DNA of 64,000 nt from Kushneria indalinina DSM 14324 (GTDB lineage Bacteria; Pseudomonadota; Gammaproteobacteria; Pseudomonadales; Halomonadaceae), in assembly GCF_003385845.1 (NCBI RefSeq), contig NZ_QRDJ01000006.1, positions 1,052,707 through 1,116,706 of the forward strand. The letters run 5' to 3'. Every line of letters begins with the position of its first letter. The first letter of the stretch is position 1. The position numbers and the translations under genes are program-made. This document shows, piece after piece, positions 28,527 through 38,208 of this stretch. A model generated the notes under the pieces. It searched no databases and was not told the origin of the DNA. It saw only the letters and a list, made by a program, of their open reading frames with translations.

Positions 28527-29225
28527 TTACAGAATCTGTTTGACGTCGTTGAAGGCGACGCTGCCCATGTTGGGTCCCAGATCCAGCTTCGTAGCGTTAT
28601 TCGCTGTCATCACGCCACTGACATAGCCGTACTGAAGGGCCCGTGAGGCCACTGCCCGCCCGCTGCCGTCAGTGGCCGCAATGCTGACCTGATAGGTAGT
28701 GCCATCCTCGACACGGGTATTGCTGGCGTCGGTGCCATCCCAGTTAAAGGACTGAACGCCAGCTGACATGGGCCCGCTTTTGGTCAAATCGTATTGATTG
28801 ATGATGCGCCCCGAACCATCGGTAATGGTGGCCGTGACCTTGGCGGCATCATCATCCAGTTCGATACCAAACGGCAGTACAGTGTTGTTGTCCACGTGAA
28901 TCTTGTTGCCTTCTACCAGTACGCCACGCCCCACCATCGCGCCTGCCTGCAGCTTCTGGGAGGCATCAATCTGACCGGTGATGCTGGACAGCGTGTTGTT
29001 AAGCTTGTCGATACCGCTGACCGTATTGATCTGCGCAATCTGTGAGGTGAACTCCGAGTTCTCCATCGGATTGAGCGGGTCCTGGTTTTTGAGCTGGGCG
29101 ACCAGCAGGCTCATGAATTCTTCGCCCAGATCACTGGCGCTGGTGGCGCCCATGCCGCTGCCATTTGTGCCGCCGGTGGTACTGGTGCCGTTAACACGGC
29201 TCACCAGAGAGTTATCAAATGCCAT
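28527..29225 (-). CDS. flgD: Hook cap/scaffold protein FlgD
   Basis: 232 residues. N-terminal export and capping region with the FlgD signature (FMSLLVAQLKNQDPLNPMENSEFTSQIAQINTVSGIDKLN) and a C-terminal FlgD Ig-like / tudor part (GRIINQYDLTKSGPMSAGVQSFNWDGTD). FlgD caps the growing hook and is then discarded. Confidence 0.97.
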   Translation of the reverse strand: MAFDNSLVSRVNGTSTTGGTNGSGMGATSASDLGEEFMSLLVAQLKNQDPLNPMENSEFTSQIAQINTVSGIDKLNNTLSSITGQIDASQKLQAGAMVGRGVLVEGNKIHVDNNTVLPFGIELDDDAAKVTATITDGSGRIINQYDLTKSGPMSAGVQSFNWDGTDASNTRVEDGTTYQVSIAATDGSGRAVASRALQYGYVSGVMTANNATKLDLGPNMGSVAFNDVKQIL

Positions 29226-29248
29226 GCTTCACTCCTTGATGACCCGAT

Positions 29249-29653
29249 TTACTGACCCAGCGTCAGCGTCTTGAGCATCAGTGTCTTGTTGGTGTTGAGT
29301 ACTTCGACGTTGGCCTGATAGGAGCGCGCTGCCGAAATCATGTTGACCATTTCAGAGGTGGTATCCACGTTGGGCATGCTGACGTAGCCCTGGTCATCTG
29401 CCGCCGGGTTTTTGGGATCATAAAGGCGCCGAAACTCACTCTGATCTTCACTGATACCCGCCACGCGCACGCCACCAATCTGCTGACCGGGCTCGCCGGC
29501 CATTTCGAAGGTCAGCTGCCTGGCGCGATAGGGCTGGCCATCCGGGCCCGCCACACTGTCAGCATTGGCCAGGTTGCTGGCAGTCACGTTCATGCGCTGC
29601 GACTGCGCCGACAGGGCCGAACCCGAGATGTTGAAAACGTTAAAAAGACTCAT
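29249..29653 (-). CDS. flgC: Proximal rod protein FlgC
   Basis: 134 residues, enteric length. N-terminus [33 protein letters not shown] and C-terminus [38 protein letters not shown] are classical FlgC. Confidence 0.97.
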   Translation of the reverse strand: MSLFNVFNISGSALSAQSQRMNVTASNLANADSVAGPDGQPYRARQLTFEMAGEPGQQIGGVRVAGISEDQSEFRRLYDPKNPAADDQGYVSMPNVDTTSEMVNMISAARSYQANVEVLNTNKTLMLKTLTLGQ

Positions 29654-29674
29654 TGACTATGCTCCTGTCGGTGA

Positions 29675-30097
29675 TCAGGACTCGCGCTGCATGGCGTTTT
29701 TCAGGCCCTGCAATCGACTGGTCAGAAACTGTACGTCGGCCTGGTAATGCACGGCGTTGTCTGCGAAGTTGACGCGCTCCATATCCATGTCGACCGTATT
29801 GCCATCCAGGCTTGGCTGCGTCGGGTTGCGATACAGCATGTCAATGCCGCCCACGCTGCCATTGGCCTGTGCCGGGATATGCCGGCTGGAAGTCATGCTC
29901 AGTGATAGCCCGCTCTGCCCTTCTGCCCGCCCCTGATTGACGACACGATCCAGTTCGCTTTTGAAGTCAAAGTCGCGTGCCTTGTACCCGGGCGTGTCAG
30001 CGTTGGCGATATTGGCTGACAGTACTTCCTGGCGTTCGGCACGCAGGTTAAGAGACTGCTGCATAACGTTGAGTGAGGCATTGAGCCGGTCGATCAT
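29675..30097 (-). CDS. flgB: Proximal rod protein FlgB
   Basis: 140 residues from ATG 30097, preceded by GGAGTG; the frame is open to 30175 but that part is not family-like. Motifs: NLRAERQEVLSANIANADTPGYKARDFDF, then NTVDMDMERVNFADNAVHYQADVQFLTSRLQGLKNAM. FlgB is the most proximal rod subunit. It leads the flgBCDE operon and diverges from flgA. Confidence 0.97.
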   Translation of the reverse strand: MIDRLNASLNVMQQSLNLRAERQEVLSANIANADTPGYKARDFDFKSELDRVVNQGRAEGQSGLSLSMTSSRHIPAQANGSVGGIDMLYRNPTQPSLDGNTVDMDMERVNFADNAVHYQADVQFLTSRLQGLKNAMQRES

Positions 30098-30287
30098 GGG
30101 AGTCACTCCGTTGCGCCATGAATCATTAAGACAACAAAGGTTACTTTCGCTTACCTTCTGGGATGAGCGCAGCATAGAGAGCCCGCAACCTCCACCATTG
30201 AATGAAAAGGCTACTTTTTAGGGGTCATTTCGCACCCTGTTTTTTTTGGCGCTTGTCTAGAATGCCCAGCATCCGGGTAACCGTTTG
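30098..30287. promoter_or_regulatory. Divergent flgB / flgA control region
   Basis: 190 bases between oppositely transcribed class II genes, the same arrangement as in enterics where FlhDC binds between the two. No sigma-28 element seen; I cannot place FlhDC boxes with confidence. Confidence 0.45.
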
Positions 30288-31016
30288 ATGACAACAGGCC
30301 ATTTCATGTCGCTGCCCTTCACACGCTCACTTCAAAGGCACTGCCGCCGTGGCGCTACCCTTCTGCTGGTAGCGGCAGGGCTCGCCTGTACACCGGCTCA
30401 GGCGAGTGAGCAGGTCATTTATGACGTGATCGAAGGATTTTTGCTGGAGCAGACCGCAGGCGAAAACGGGGAAGTCGTCATCGACGTGACCCCGTCACCG
30501 GCGGCGGCCATGGCCTGTCAGGCACCCTCTGCCTTTCTACCGGGGCGCGGCGGCAAGGTCTCGGGGCGCACTTCTGTTGGGGTACGCTGTCCGGGCAACT
30601 CACCGGAAACGCGCTATTTTCAGGCCTACGTGCATATCAATGGACAGTATCCGGTCGTCAATCGCAACATTATGCCGGGCGATGTCATCGAAGAGAGTGA
30701 TCTTGACTGGCAGGAAGGGGATCTGACCCGGCTTTCCAGCCGCTTGATTACCGATGCCTCACAACTGGTGGGACAGGTATCGCAGCGTCGTATTGCCGCC
30801 GGACAGCCGCTTCAGACAGGTATGGTCAAGGCGCCCGTGCTGATTCAGCGCGGTGCCAGGGTTGCCCTGCTGATAAGGGGCAATGGTTTCATGATCAGTA
30901 GCAACGGCCAGGCGTTGAATGACGCAGGCCTTGGTGAAAGTGTTCGGGTTAGAATGCCCTCTGGCAGCGTTATCAATGGTGAGGCAAGTCGCGAAGGACT
31001 GGTGGAAGTTCACTAG
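30288..31016 (+). CDS. flgA: P-ring assembly chaperone FlgA
   Basis: 242 residues from ATG 30288; TTG at 30285 or ATG at 30306 are alternatives, since no strong ribosome site decides. A signal peptide ends near PAQA at about residue 39. The C-terminal SAF-type domain is clear (VVNRNIMPGDVIEESDLDWQEGDLTRL, QRRIAAGQPLQTGMVKAPVLIQRGARVALLIRGNGFMIS). FlgA is a periplasmic chaperone for FlgI polymerisation. Confidence 0.94.
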   Translation: MTTGHFMSLPFTRSLQRHCRRGATLLLVAAGLACTPAQASEQVIYDVIEGFLLEQTAGENGEVVIDVTPSPAAAMACQAPSAFLPGRGGKVSGRTSVGVRCPGNSPETRYFQAYVHINGQYPVVNRNIMPGDVIEESDLDWQEGDLTRLSSRLITDASQLVGQVSQRRIAAGQPLQTGMVKAPVLIQRGARVALLIRGNGFMISSNGQALNDAGLGESVRVRMPSGSVINGEASREGLVEVH

Positions 31017-31078
31017 CCGACAAGGCAGCAACATTACGCACTGATATCCAATCGATACCTTTCGTTACTCAGACAGGT

Positions 31079-31105
31079 TAAAGAACCTGCCTGTGGTGTC
31101 GATAA
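31079..31105 (+). promoter_or_regulatory. Sigma-28 promoter of flgMN
   Basis: TAAA (31079-31082), exactly 15 bases, GTCGATAA (31098-31105), one mismatch to consensus. It lies 69 bases before the flgM start. In enterics flgM also has such a class III promoter, giving late resynthesis of the anti-sigma factor. Confidence 0.82.
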
Positions 31106-31174
31106 TGGATACAACAGCGCTTGCCTGCGCCCCTTTATCAGCTCACCCGAGTGAGCGCTTCGGAGAGCATGACG

Positions 31175-31447
31175 ATGAAAATTGACAGCAACAACAGTTC
31201 GATCAACCGCATTGCCAGCCCGGTATCGGTATCCCGCGTCAATACGCCTGAAACCGCCAAAACCGAGCAGAGTGCCGCAACGCGCTGGGTTCCTTCCAGT
31301 GCCCATGATGGCTCACAGGACATTGACACGGTGCGTGTCAACGAACTGCGTCAGGCCATTCGCGACGGCAGCTTTGAGGTTGATACCGGAAAAATTGCCG
31401 ACGGCCTGATCGCAAGCGCGCAGGAGCTGCTTTCGAACAAGGGCTAG
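31175..31447 (+). CDS. flgM: Anti-sigma-28 factor FlgM
   Basis: 90 residues from ATG 31175 (GGAG nine bases upstream); ATG 31169 is too close to that site. The N-terminus is disordered and polar (MKIDSNNSSINRI), as required for export. The C-terminal sigma-binding helices are visible (DTVRVNELRQAIRDGSFEVDTGKIADGLIASAQELL). FlgM holds FliA inactive until it is secreted through the finished hook. A small inverted repeat (GCTCAC-CCGA-GTGAGC, 31141-31156) lies in the leader. Confidence 0.95.
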   Translation: MKIDSNNSSINRIASPVSVSRVNTPETAKTEQSAATRWVPSSAHDGSQDIDTVRVNELRQAIRDGSFEVDTGKIADGLIASAQELLSNKG

Positions 31448-31486
31448 GGCATCCCCTCTGCTTGACCGCCTTTGGAGAACACGTGA

Positions 31487-31942
31487 ATGAACGATTACGC
31501 CAATATCCTGAATCAGATCGATGAAGCCCTCGGGCGCTTCATCGATCTACTGGATCGCGAGGCCGCACTGCTGGAAAGCCATCCGGTGGATATTGAAGCC
31601 CTGCTGCAGGTTTGTGAGCACAAGGGGTCTTCAATGGTCAGGCTGGACCAGCTCGAGCGTGCGCGCAGTGCGCTGCTCGAAAGCCGCGGTCTCAGCGCGG
31701 ATCGCGCTACAAGCGATCGCGCCGCCATCAAGCTCGAACTCAACGAGATCTGGCAGCACATCATCGAGCGCACTGAAGCCGCCGCGCAGCGTAATCGTCT
31801 CAACGGGTTCGTGATTGGCAGACGTCTGGATTTTCACAGTCGCGCGCTTAACTTCCTGCAAACCGCCGCCGGCATGACCATGTATGGCCCCAACGGCCGC
31901 CAGCACAATATCGGCCGTTCCAGTACGCACCTGGTAGGCTGA
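31487..31942 (+). CDS. flgN: FlgK/FlgL export chaperone FlgN
   Basis: 151 residues, mostly helical, with the FlgN pattern of a Leu/Glu-rich helical bundle (NQIDEALGRFIDLLDREAALLES...LLQVCEHKGSSMVRLDQLERARSALLES) and a C-terminal segment for substrate binding (IGRRLDFHSRALNFLQTAAGMTMYGPNG). It brings FlgK and FlgL to FlhA. Downstream of flgM by 39 bases and closed by a strong terminator. Confidence 0.93.
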   Translation: MNDYANILNQIDEALGRFIDLLDREAALLESHPVDIEALLQVCEHKGSSMVRLDQLERARSALLESRGLSADRATSDRAAIKLELNEIWQHIIERTEAAAQRNRLNGFVIGRRLDFHSRALNFLQTAAGMTMYGPNGRQHNIGRSSTHLVG

Positions 31943-31963
31943 CCAGACCGAGCATCCGATACC

Positions 31964-31998
31964 AAAAGGCCGCGCCATAGTCATGGCGCGGCCCTTTT
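31964..31998 (+). terminator. Intrinsic terminator after flgN
   Basis: GGCCGCGCCAT (31968-31978), loop AGTC, ATGGCGCGGCC (31983-31993), A run before and T run after. Confidence 0.92.
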
Positions 31999-32120
31999 AT
32001 TGTTGCTCTATTTTATTGTGGCTCTATGTACCGCTGTTCCTGCCGATGACACCCGAGCACTGTGTTAACACGCTTCAGGCAGGACATCAACGTCCTGCTC
32101 GACCAGCAGCTACCCTGCCA

Positions 32121-32546
32121 TTACTCCTGCGTGCGGTAATTGACAAATACCTGTGCCACACCGCCTCGCACCGGACGTTTGAGCATGCCTTCCCCCGGCA
32201 GCACAAAACGCAGCGACAGCGGCGTACTGGCCGGCAGCCCGGCCAGCGCATCGGTACTGCCGTAGGCGAGGTTCAGTGCTACGCACTCTGCCGGCGTACA
32301 GAGCCAGGCGGCGGGCGCCGGGCCGCTCGGGGCCAGTTCATAGTGCCATGAAAGCTCGGTCAACTGGCTACCGGCGGGAGCGCTGTCAGCAGGCATCAGC
32401 GCCACTCGGTACTCCCACCCCTTCTGTCTCATGTCAGGGATGTTGCCCTGAACCGGTATGGCACCGCCGGCGCTGGCCCCGGCAAACACCATTGGTGAGG
32501 CCAGCGCGGCAGTGATCATGAGCCCAGGCAGCAGACGCGTGATCAT
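32121..32546 (-). CDS. flhE: Flagellar protein FlhE
   Basis: 141 residues with a signal peptide (about 1-25). The family pattern is visible: LTELSWHYELAPSGP...LCTPAECVAL, a Cys pair that may form a disulphide, and the end SLRFVLPGEG...QVFVNYR. FlhE is a periplasmic protein of enteric-type flagella that limits proton leakage through the export gate. It overlaps the end of flhA by ATGA, as in enterics. Confidence 0.9.
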   Translation of the reverse strand: MITRLLPGLMITAALASPMVFAGASAGGAIPVQGNIPDMRQKGWEYRVALMPADSAPAGSQLTELSWHYELAPSGPAPAAWLCTPAECVALNLAYGSTDALAGLPASTPLSLRFVLPGEGMLKRPVRGGVAQVFVNYRTQE

Positions 32547-34627
32547 GCCTGCGACCCGATAATGGCGGTCACGCGAATCTGGCGCTCTTCAGGAATTTCT
32601 GCCTGGGAGAGCACCACCAGACGCGGCAGGCGCCGACGCAGAAAGCGTGACAGAAGCGCGCGCACGCCGTGCTGCACCACCAGCACGGCCGGCAGACCAC
32701 GCTCTTCCTGACGCTGAACGGCCGTTTCTGCCTGTTGAATCAGGGTGTCGGCCAGCCCCGGCTCCAGCGCCCCACCATTGTTGAGCGCCTGCATCAGCAT
32801 TTTCTCCAGATCGACGTCCAGGCTGATGACCTCGGCAGCCTCCTGTCCCGGGAAGTACTGCTGCGTGATGGCACGGCCCAGCGCCAGTCGTACGGCCGCC
32901 GTCAGCTCCATGGCGTCGGTAGTATGGTTGGCGTGATCGGCCAGCGTATCGATAATGGTGCGCATATCGCGGATCGAGACATCTTCCGACAACAGCTGCT
33001 GCAGAATGCGGGTCAGCGTCGTCAGAGAAATCAGCTTGGGCACGACCTCCTCGACCAGGCTCGGTGACTCTTTCGCCAGTCGATCCAGCAGCTTCTGGGT
33101 TTCACTGCGACCCATCATTTCACTGGCGTGTTCGCCCAGCAGATGGTTAAGGTGCGTTGCCACCACCGTACTGGCATCTACCACGGTAAAGCCCTGCATC
33201 TGTGCCTGGTCGCGTTGATTGGCATCTATCCAGGTCGCAGGCAGTCCAAATGCGGGGTCCTTTGTGACGCGGCCTTCAAGGTTGCCCATCGCCTGACCCG
33301 GGTCGATGGCCAGATACTGTCCGGGCCATGACTCCCCTTCGCCAATCAATACGCCATTGAGCGCGATGCGATACTGCTGCGGCTGTAGCGACAGGTTATC
33401 GCGGATATGGACCACCGGCGGGAGGAACCCCACCTCCTGGGCAAACTTCTTGCGCAGGCTCTTGATGCGCTTCAAGAGCTCGCCGTCCTGGTTTTGATCC
33501 ACCAGCGGAATCAGGCGATGGCCGACCTCAAGGCCAAGCGGGTCCACCAGCTGCACGTCATCCCAGCTGGCTTCGTGACTGTCGGTGGCGGCTACCTGTG
33601 CCGGCTGCGCGTCTTCGACGATGGCCGCTTCCTGCTTTTTCTTGTTCAGATACCAGCCCAGGCCGCCCAGCATGGCGGTGAACATCAAAAATACCAGGTT
33701 GGGCATGCCGGGAATGATGCCCAGTAGACCGATAACGCCCGCCGCAAGATAAAGAACCCGAGGATTGGTAAACAGCTGACCCAGCAGCTGCTGGCCGACG
33801 TCCTGCTCGGTATTGACGCGTGAGACGGTAACACCGGCCGCGGTCGAGATGATCAGGGCCGGAATCTGACCGACCAGACCATCCCCGATGGTCAAAAGCG
33901 TATAGGTATGCGCAGCATCACCCACCGACATCCCGTGCTGGGCAACGCCCACCACCAGCCCGCCCACGATGTTGATGACCATGATCAGAATACCGGCGAT
34001 GGCATCACCACGCACAAACTTGCTGGCACCATCCATGGAACCGAAAAACTCGGCTTCCTGAGCGATCTCCTTGCGCCGCTCGCGCGCAAACTTTTCATCG
34101 ATCAGACCAGCGTTAAGATCGGCATCGATGGCCATCTGCTTGCCGGGCATGGCATCCAGGGTAAAGCGGGCCCCGACTTCGGCAATACGCCCGGCACCCT
34201 TGGTGATGACCATGAAGTTGATCACCACCAGGATCACGAACACCACCAGACCCACGGCAAAGTTGCCGCCGACCAGAAACTCGGCAAACGCCTCGATAAC
34301 CTTGCCCGCGGCATCACCGCCGCTGTGTCCTTCCAGCAGAACCACGCGGGTCGAGGCGACGTTCAGCGATAATCGCAGCAGCGTCGAAAACAGCAGCACC
34401 GCCGGAAAGGCAGCAAACTCGAGCGGCTTGGTGGTGAACATGCTGACCAGCAGCACCATGATCGACAGCGCGATGTTGAAGGTAAACAGCATGTCGAGCA
34501 GAAATGGTGGCAGCGGCAGCACCATCATCGACAGGATCATGAGAATCAGAATCGGGCCGGCCAGAAACTTCAGCTGGCTGCTCTGATTCAGACCACCACG
34601 GGAAAGCAGTGCACTCAATGCATTCAT
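32543..34627 (-). CDS. flhA: Flagellar export gate protein FlhA
   Basis: 694 residues, enteric length. About eight membrane segments in the first 330 residues with the FHIPEP signature region (VITKGAGRIAEVGARFTLDAMPGKQMAIDADLNAGLID), then a large cytoplasmic domain that docks chaperone-substrate complexes and FliI/FliH. Belongs to flhBAE. Confidence 0.97.
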   Translation of the reverse strand: MNALSALLSRGGLNQSSQLKFLAGPILILMILSMMVLPLPPFLLDMLFTFNIALSIMVLLVSMFTTKPLEFAAFPAVLLFSTLLRLSLNVASTRVVLLEGHSGGDAAGKVIEAFAEFLVGGNFAVGLVVFVILVVINFMVITKGAGRIAEVGARFTLDAMPGKQMAIDADLNAGLIDEKFARERRKEIAQEAEFFGSMDGASKFVRGDAIAGILIMVINIVGGLVVGVAQHGMSVGDAAHTYTLLTIGDGLVGQIPALIISTAAGVTVSRVNTEQDVGQQLLGQLFTNPRVLYLAAGVIGLLGIIPGMPNLVFLMFTAMLGGLGWYLNKKKQEAAIVEDAQPAQVAATDSHEASWDDVQLVDPLGLEVGHRLIPLVDQNQDGELLKRIKSLRKKFAQEVGFLPPVVHIRDNLSLQPQQYRIALNGVLIGEGESWPGQYLAIDPGQAMGNLEGRVTKDPAFGLPATWIDANQRDQAQMQGFTVVDASTVVATHLNHLLGEHASEMMGRSETQKLLDRLAKESPSLVEEVVPKLISLTTLTRILQQLLSEDVSIRDMRTIIDTLADHANHTTDAMELTAAVRLALGRAITQQYFPGQEAAEVISLDVDLEKMLMQALNNGGALEPGLADTLIQQAETAVQRQEERGLPAVLVVQHGVRALLSRFLRRRLPRLVVLSQAEIPEERQIRVTAIIGSQA

Positions 34628-34695
34628 GTCAGCGATGACCTGTCACGGTAGATAGATGATTCAGGGCCTGTAATGGGCAATGCAGCGCCCGGGCA

Positions 34696-35862
34696 TCAGT
34701 GTTCATTGTTGTCACCGTTATCCGAGGGTGTCGGGGTATAGGCCATCTCTTCAGGGACCTCGATATGGCCAGGCCGCTGCGGGGACTTGCCCCCCTCGCT
34801 GCGATAGCGCCGAAGCTGATACACCCAGGCCAGCACTTCAGCGACGGCGGTATACAGTGCCGCGGGAATTTCCCGGCCCAGCTCACCATGGCGATACAGG
34901 GAGCGTGCCAGCGCCGGGGCTTCCAGAAAGGGGATACGGTTTTCCTGCCCCAGCTCGCGGATTTTGGCCGCCACGGCATCGGCGCCCTTGGCCACCACCC
35001 GGGGCGCGCCCATTTCGTCATCCTTGTAGGCCAGCGCGACGGCAAAGTGGGTCGGGTTAGTGATGATGACATCAGCCTTGGGGACTTCACTCATCATGCG
35101 TCGCCGCGCGATCGCCTGCTGCTGCTGGCGAATGCGGCCCTTGACGTGCGGATCCCCTTCGGACTCCTTGTGCTCCTGACGAATATCCTCCCGGCTCATG
35201 CGAAGCTTTTTGGTATGGCTCCACAGCTGGTAGGGCACATCAATCAGGATGACGACGATAAAGGCCAGCAGGATCAGGGCACAGCAGAAGACAACCAGCA
35301 GCAGCATGTGGCGCATGGCGGACTGAATGCTTTCGCCGGCAAGCCTTAGAAGCTCTCCCTGATGGCTATAGATAAAGCCGGCGGCCACCAGTGCAATCAG
35401 CATCGATTTGGCAATGGTCTTGGCCAGCTCCGCCAGCACCTGGCTTGAAAACATGCGCTTGAGCCCGGAGATCGGGTTGAGCTTTTTGACATCGACCTTG
35501 ATCGATTTGGTCGAAAACAGCCAGCCGCCCAACGCCATGGGCGCCATCAGCGCCACCACACCCATGATGCCCAGAATGGGCGCAAGGGCCAGCAGTGCCT
35601 GGCCACCCAGCGCAGAGACGTTGATCATCATCCGCGAAGGGTCGCGTGCCACATCGGCATCAAAGGTCAGTCCATCACTCATGACCTTTGAGAGCACCTC
35701 GCCCATCCAGCTCATGCAAAGCGACAGGCCAGCGGCCCCGACGGCCAGCATCAAAAAGGTGGTCAATTCACGTGAACGGGCAACCTGACCGTCTTCACGG
35801 GCCTTTTCAAGACGCCGCGCCGTGGGCTCTTCGGTTTTTTCTGCGTCGCTGTCGCCTGACAT
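34696..35862 (-). CDS. flhB: Flagellar export specificity switch FlhB
   Basis: 388 residues. N-terminus SDAEKTEEPTARRLEKAREDGQVARSRE is typical, followed by four membrane segments. The autocleavage site NPTH is present (ADVIITNPTHFAVALAY), then RVVAKGADAVAAKIRELGQENRIPFLEAPALARSLY. Cleavage and FliK contact switch export from rod/hook to filament substrates. A shorter FlhB-C paralogue lies at 47842-48129. Confidence 0.97.
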   Translation of the reverse strand: MSGDSDAEKTEEPTARRLEKAREDGQVARSRELTTFLMLAVGAAGLSLCMSWMGEVLSKVMSDGLTFDADVARDPSRMMINVSALGGQALLALAPILGIMGVVALMAPMALGGWLFSTKSIKVDVKKLNPISGLKRMFSSQVLAELAKTIAKSMLIALVAAGFIYSHQGELLRLAGESIQSAMRHMLLLVVFCCALILLAFIVVILIDVPYQLWSHTKKLRMSREDIRQEHKESEGDPHVKGRIRQQQQAIARRRMMSEVPKADVIITNPTHFAVALAYKDDEMGAPRVVAKGADAVAAKIRELGQENRIPFLEAPALARSLYRHGELGREIPAALYTAVAEVLAWVYQLRRYRSEGGKSPQRPGHIEVPEEMAYTPTPSDNGDNNEH

Positions 35863-35926
35863 TTCGACCCCATGGAATCCTGTAGAGCATCGTGCTCACT
35901 GGGCGACATTGTGCGAGGAAGGAGGG

Positions 35927-35969
35927 AAAAACAATCGCTCGAATAGCCCTCCCGAGGGAGAGCTATTCG
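35927..35969 (-). terminator. Intrinsic terminator after cheZ
   Basis: On the minus strand a 14-base imperfect stem (arms 35956-35969 and 35940-35953, with one G-U wobble) is followed eight bases later by a T run (35931-35927). It ends the che unit before flhB. Confidence 0.75.
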
Positions 35970-35991
35970 AAACATAAGCAGGAAATACGGT

Positions 35992-36663
35992 TTAAAACCC
36001 GAGACTGTCGAGCAGATCATCGACCTGTGACTGGTCGGTCACGACATCCGTGCGCCCTTCCGTCTTGATCTGCGGTCCATTGAGCAGGCCTTCCGACGTC
36101 GTCTTGCTGCTGCTCTCCTTGGCACGCTCACGCATGGTGTCTGATGGCATGTTGTCAATCAGCACCTGCAGAAGCTCGCGCTCGATCTCGCGGATGACCT
36201 CCATCATCTTCTTGATGACCTGGCCGGTCAGATCCTGAAAGTCCTGGGCCATCATGACTTCCATCAGCTGGCTCTGGGTCGCGCGGGTCTGTTCCGGCAC
36301 CCACTCAAGATAGGCCCGGGTGTCCCCGACCAGATCACGCGCCTCCCCTTGCTCGAGCGGCTTGTCGAACCACTGGTCCCAGCGACCGGCCAGTTCAGCC
36401 GACTGTTTTTCAATATTGTCCTGGATCGGCTGGGCAATCTCGATGGCATTGAGCGAGCGTTCGGCGGCCTGCTCGGTCATGGTCGCGATATAGCTCAGAC
36501 GATCACGGGAGTCGGGGATGGCCTGGGCGGCCTTCTCGACTTCCTTGTCCAGGCCGAGCTCTCGCATGTTGTCACGCAACGCACGCGTCAGATTACCGAT
36601 TCTGGCGATAAGATCCGCCGGGATCGCATCATCTGCGTTCTGCGGTTTGGCATTGGCTGTCAT
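35992..36663 (-). CDS. cheZ: CheY-P phosphatase CheZ
   Basis: 223 residues. The catalytic segment is intact (MMAQDFQDLTGQVIKKMMEVI, with the conserved Asp and Gln) on a long helix, and the C-terminal CheY-binding peptide is present (QVDDLLDSLGF). CheZ removes the phosphate from CheY-P at the receptor array. It follows cheY by 30 bases. Confidence 0.96.
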   Translation of the reverse strand: MTANAKPQNADDAIPADLIARIGNLTRALRDNMRELGLDKEVEKAAQAIPDSRDRLSYIATMTEQAAERSLNAIEIAQPIQDNIEKQSAELAGRWDQWFDKPLEQGEARDLVGDTRAYLEWVPEQTRATQSQLMEVMMAQDFQDLTGQVIKKMMEVIREIERELLQVLIDNMPSDTMRERAKESSSKTTSEGLLNGPQIKTEGRTDVVTDQSQVDDLLDSLGF

Positions 36664-36693
36664 GTCATAAACTCCCGATGGCTATCCGCAGAC

Positions 36694-37083
36694 CTATTTA
36701 TCGAGCTTTTCGAAGATCTTGTTCAGCTTTTCTTCGAGCGTTGCGGCGGTAAAGGGTTTGACCACGTAACCATTGGCGCCGGCCTGCGCCGCGGCAATGA
36801 TATTTTCCTTTTTGGCTTCTGCCGTCACCATCAGCACCGGAAGATGCTTGAGGGCGTCATCGGCGCGAATCTGCTTGAGCATTTCCAGACCGTCCAGGTT
36901 GGGCATGTTCCAGTCAGAAACCACAAAACCGAAGCTGTCACTGCGAAGCTTTGCCAGACCATCGACGCCGTCTTCGGCTTCATCAACGTTGTTAAAGCCA
37001 AGCTCCTTGAGGAGGTTACGCACGATACGACGCATGGTGGGAAAGTCGTCCACCACCAGGATGTGAATGTTCTTGTCAGCCAT
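36694..37083 (-). CDS. cheY: Chemotaxis response regulator CheY
   Basis: 129 residues from ATG 37083, the exact enteric length, with AAGGA about ten bases upstream; ATGs at 37092 and 37128 are less likely. Acidic pocket D12/D13, phosphorylation site D57 ([12 protein letters not shown]), switch Thr87 (VTAEAKKEN) and K109 (YVVKPF) are all present. CheY-P binds FliM. The sequence is strikingly close to the Escherichia coli protein. Confidence 0.98.
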   Translation of the reverse strand: MADKNIHILVVDDFPTMRRIVRNLLKELGFNNVDEAEDGVDGLAKLRSDSFGFVVSDWNMPNLDGLEMLKQIRADDALKHLPVLMVTAEAKKENIIAAAQAGANGYVVKPFTAATLEEKLNKIFEKLDK

Positions 37084-37146
37084 GTCTGCCATTTCCTTTT
37101 CAAATAAGTGCGCTTGCGCGCGAGTCAACGATTCAGTGGTGCCGCG

Positions 37147-38208
37147 CTAGACGCGCAGCGCCTGACGATTGCTGCCACCCAGCTGTGCCAGCGCTCGTTC
37201 GCACATGCTGGTGATGGAGACGACCTCGCATGCGGCTCCCAGCGCAATGGCTTCACGCGGCATGCCAAAGACCACACAACTGGCCTCGTCCTGCGCCAGT
37301 GTCCAGGCACCGGCCTGACGCATCTTCAAAAGTCCCTGAGCGCCATCCTTGCCCATACCGGTCAACAGCACGCCGATGGCATTCTTGCCTGCGTTGGTGG
37401 CGGCTGATTCAAACAGCGCATCAACGGAAGGCCGGTGGCGGTTGATGGGGGCCTCATGGTCCAGTGAAATCACATAGTTGGCGCCGCTGCGGGCCAGACG
37501 CAGATGCGCCTCGCCACCGGGCGCCAGATAGGCATGCCCGGGCAGCACACGTTCGCCATGCACGGCTTCACGCACGCTGATGCGACAAAGGCTGTCCAGC
37601 CGCGCGGCAAAGGATTTGGTAAAGCCGGCCGGCATGTGCTGCGTAATCAGTATTGCCGGGCTGTCCGAAGGCAGCGGCATCAAAAACTCCCTGATGGCTT
37701 CGGTACCGCCCGTCGAGGCGCCGACAATCAGCAGCTTCTCGCTGGAGTACATCGGTGCGCGCAGTGCTGCCGGCGCCGGCGTCGACGAAGTCTGCGCCAC
37801 CTTGAGCTTTGCTCTGGAGGCCGCCCGGATCTTGTCGGTGATGGCATGGGCGTATTCGGCCATGCCTTCACGAATGCCAAGCTGGGGCTTGGTCACGAAA
37901 TCCACGGCCCCCAGTTCCAGCGCTCGCATGGTGATTTCCGAGCCGCGCTCTGTCAGGGAGGAGACCATGACCACCGGCATGGGGCGCAGACGCATGAGCC
38001 TTTCCAGAAAATCCAGGCCATCCATGCGCGGCATTTCGACATCCAGTGTCAGCACATCGGGATTGGTCCGCTTGATCAGATCACGAGCCACCAACGGATC
38101 GGGGGCCGTCGCGACCACCTCCATGTCCGGTTCCTGATTGATGATTTCGCTGATCAGGCTGCGAATCAGTGCCGAGTCGTCAACACACAATACCTTGATC
38201 TTGCTCAC
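37147..38208 (-). CDS. cheB: Receptor methylesterase CheB
   Basis: 353 residues with a GTG start that overlaps the cheD stop (GTGA). Receiver domain with D10/D11 and D56 ([12 protein letters not shown]), a linker, then the methylesterase domain with catalytic Ser ([10 protein letters not shown]), His ([10 protein letters not shown]) and Asp ([13 protein letters not shown]). It demethylates and deamidates receptors for adaptation. Confidence 0.97.
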   Translation of the reverse strand: MSKIKVLCVDDSALIRSLISEIINQEPDMEVVATAPDPLVARDLIKRTNPDVLTLDVEMPRMDGLDFLERLMRLRPMPVVMVSSLTERGSEITMRALELGAVDFVTKPQLGIREGMAEYAHAITDKIRAASRAKLKVAQTSSTPAPAALRAPMYSSEKLLIVGASTGGTEAIREFLMPLPSDSPAILITQHMPAGFTKSFAARLDSLCRISVREAVHGERVLPGHAYLAPGGEAHLRLARSGANYVISLDHEAPINRHRPSVDALFESAATNAGKNAIGVLLTGMGKDGAQGLLKMRQAGAWTLAQDEASCVVFGMPREAIALGAACEVVSITSMCERALAQLGGSNRQALRV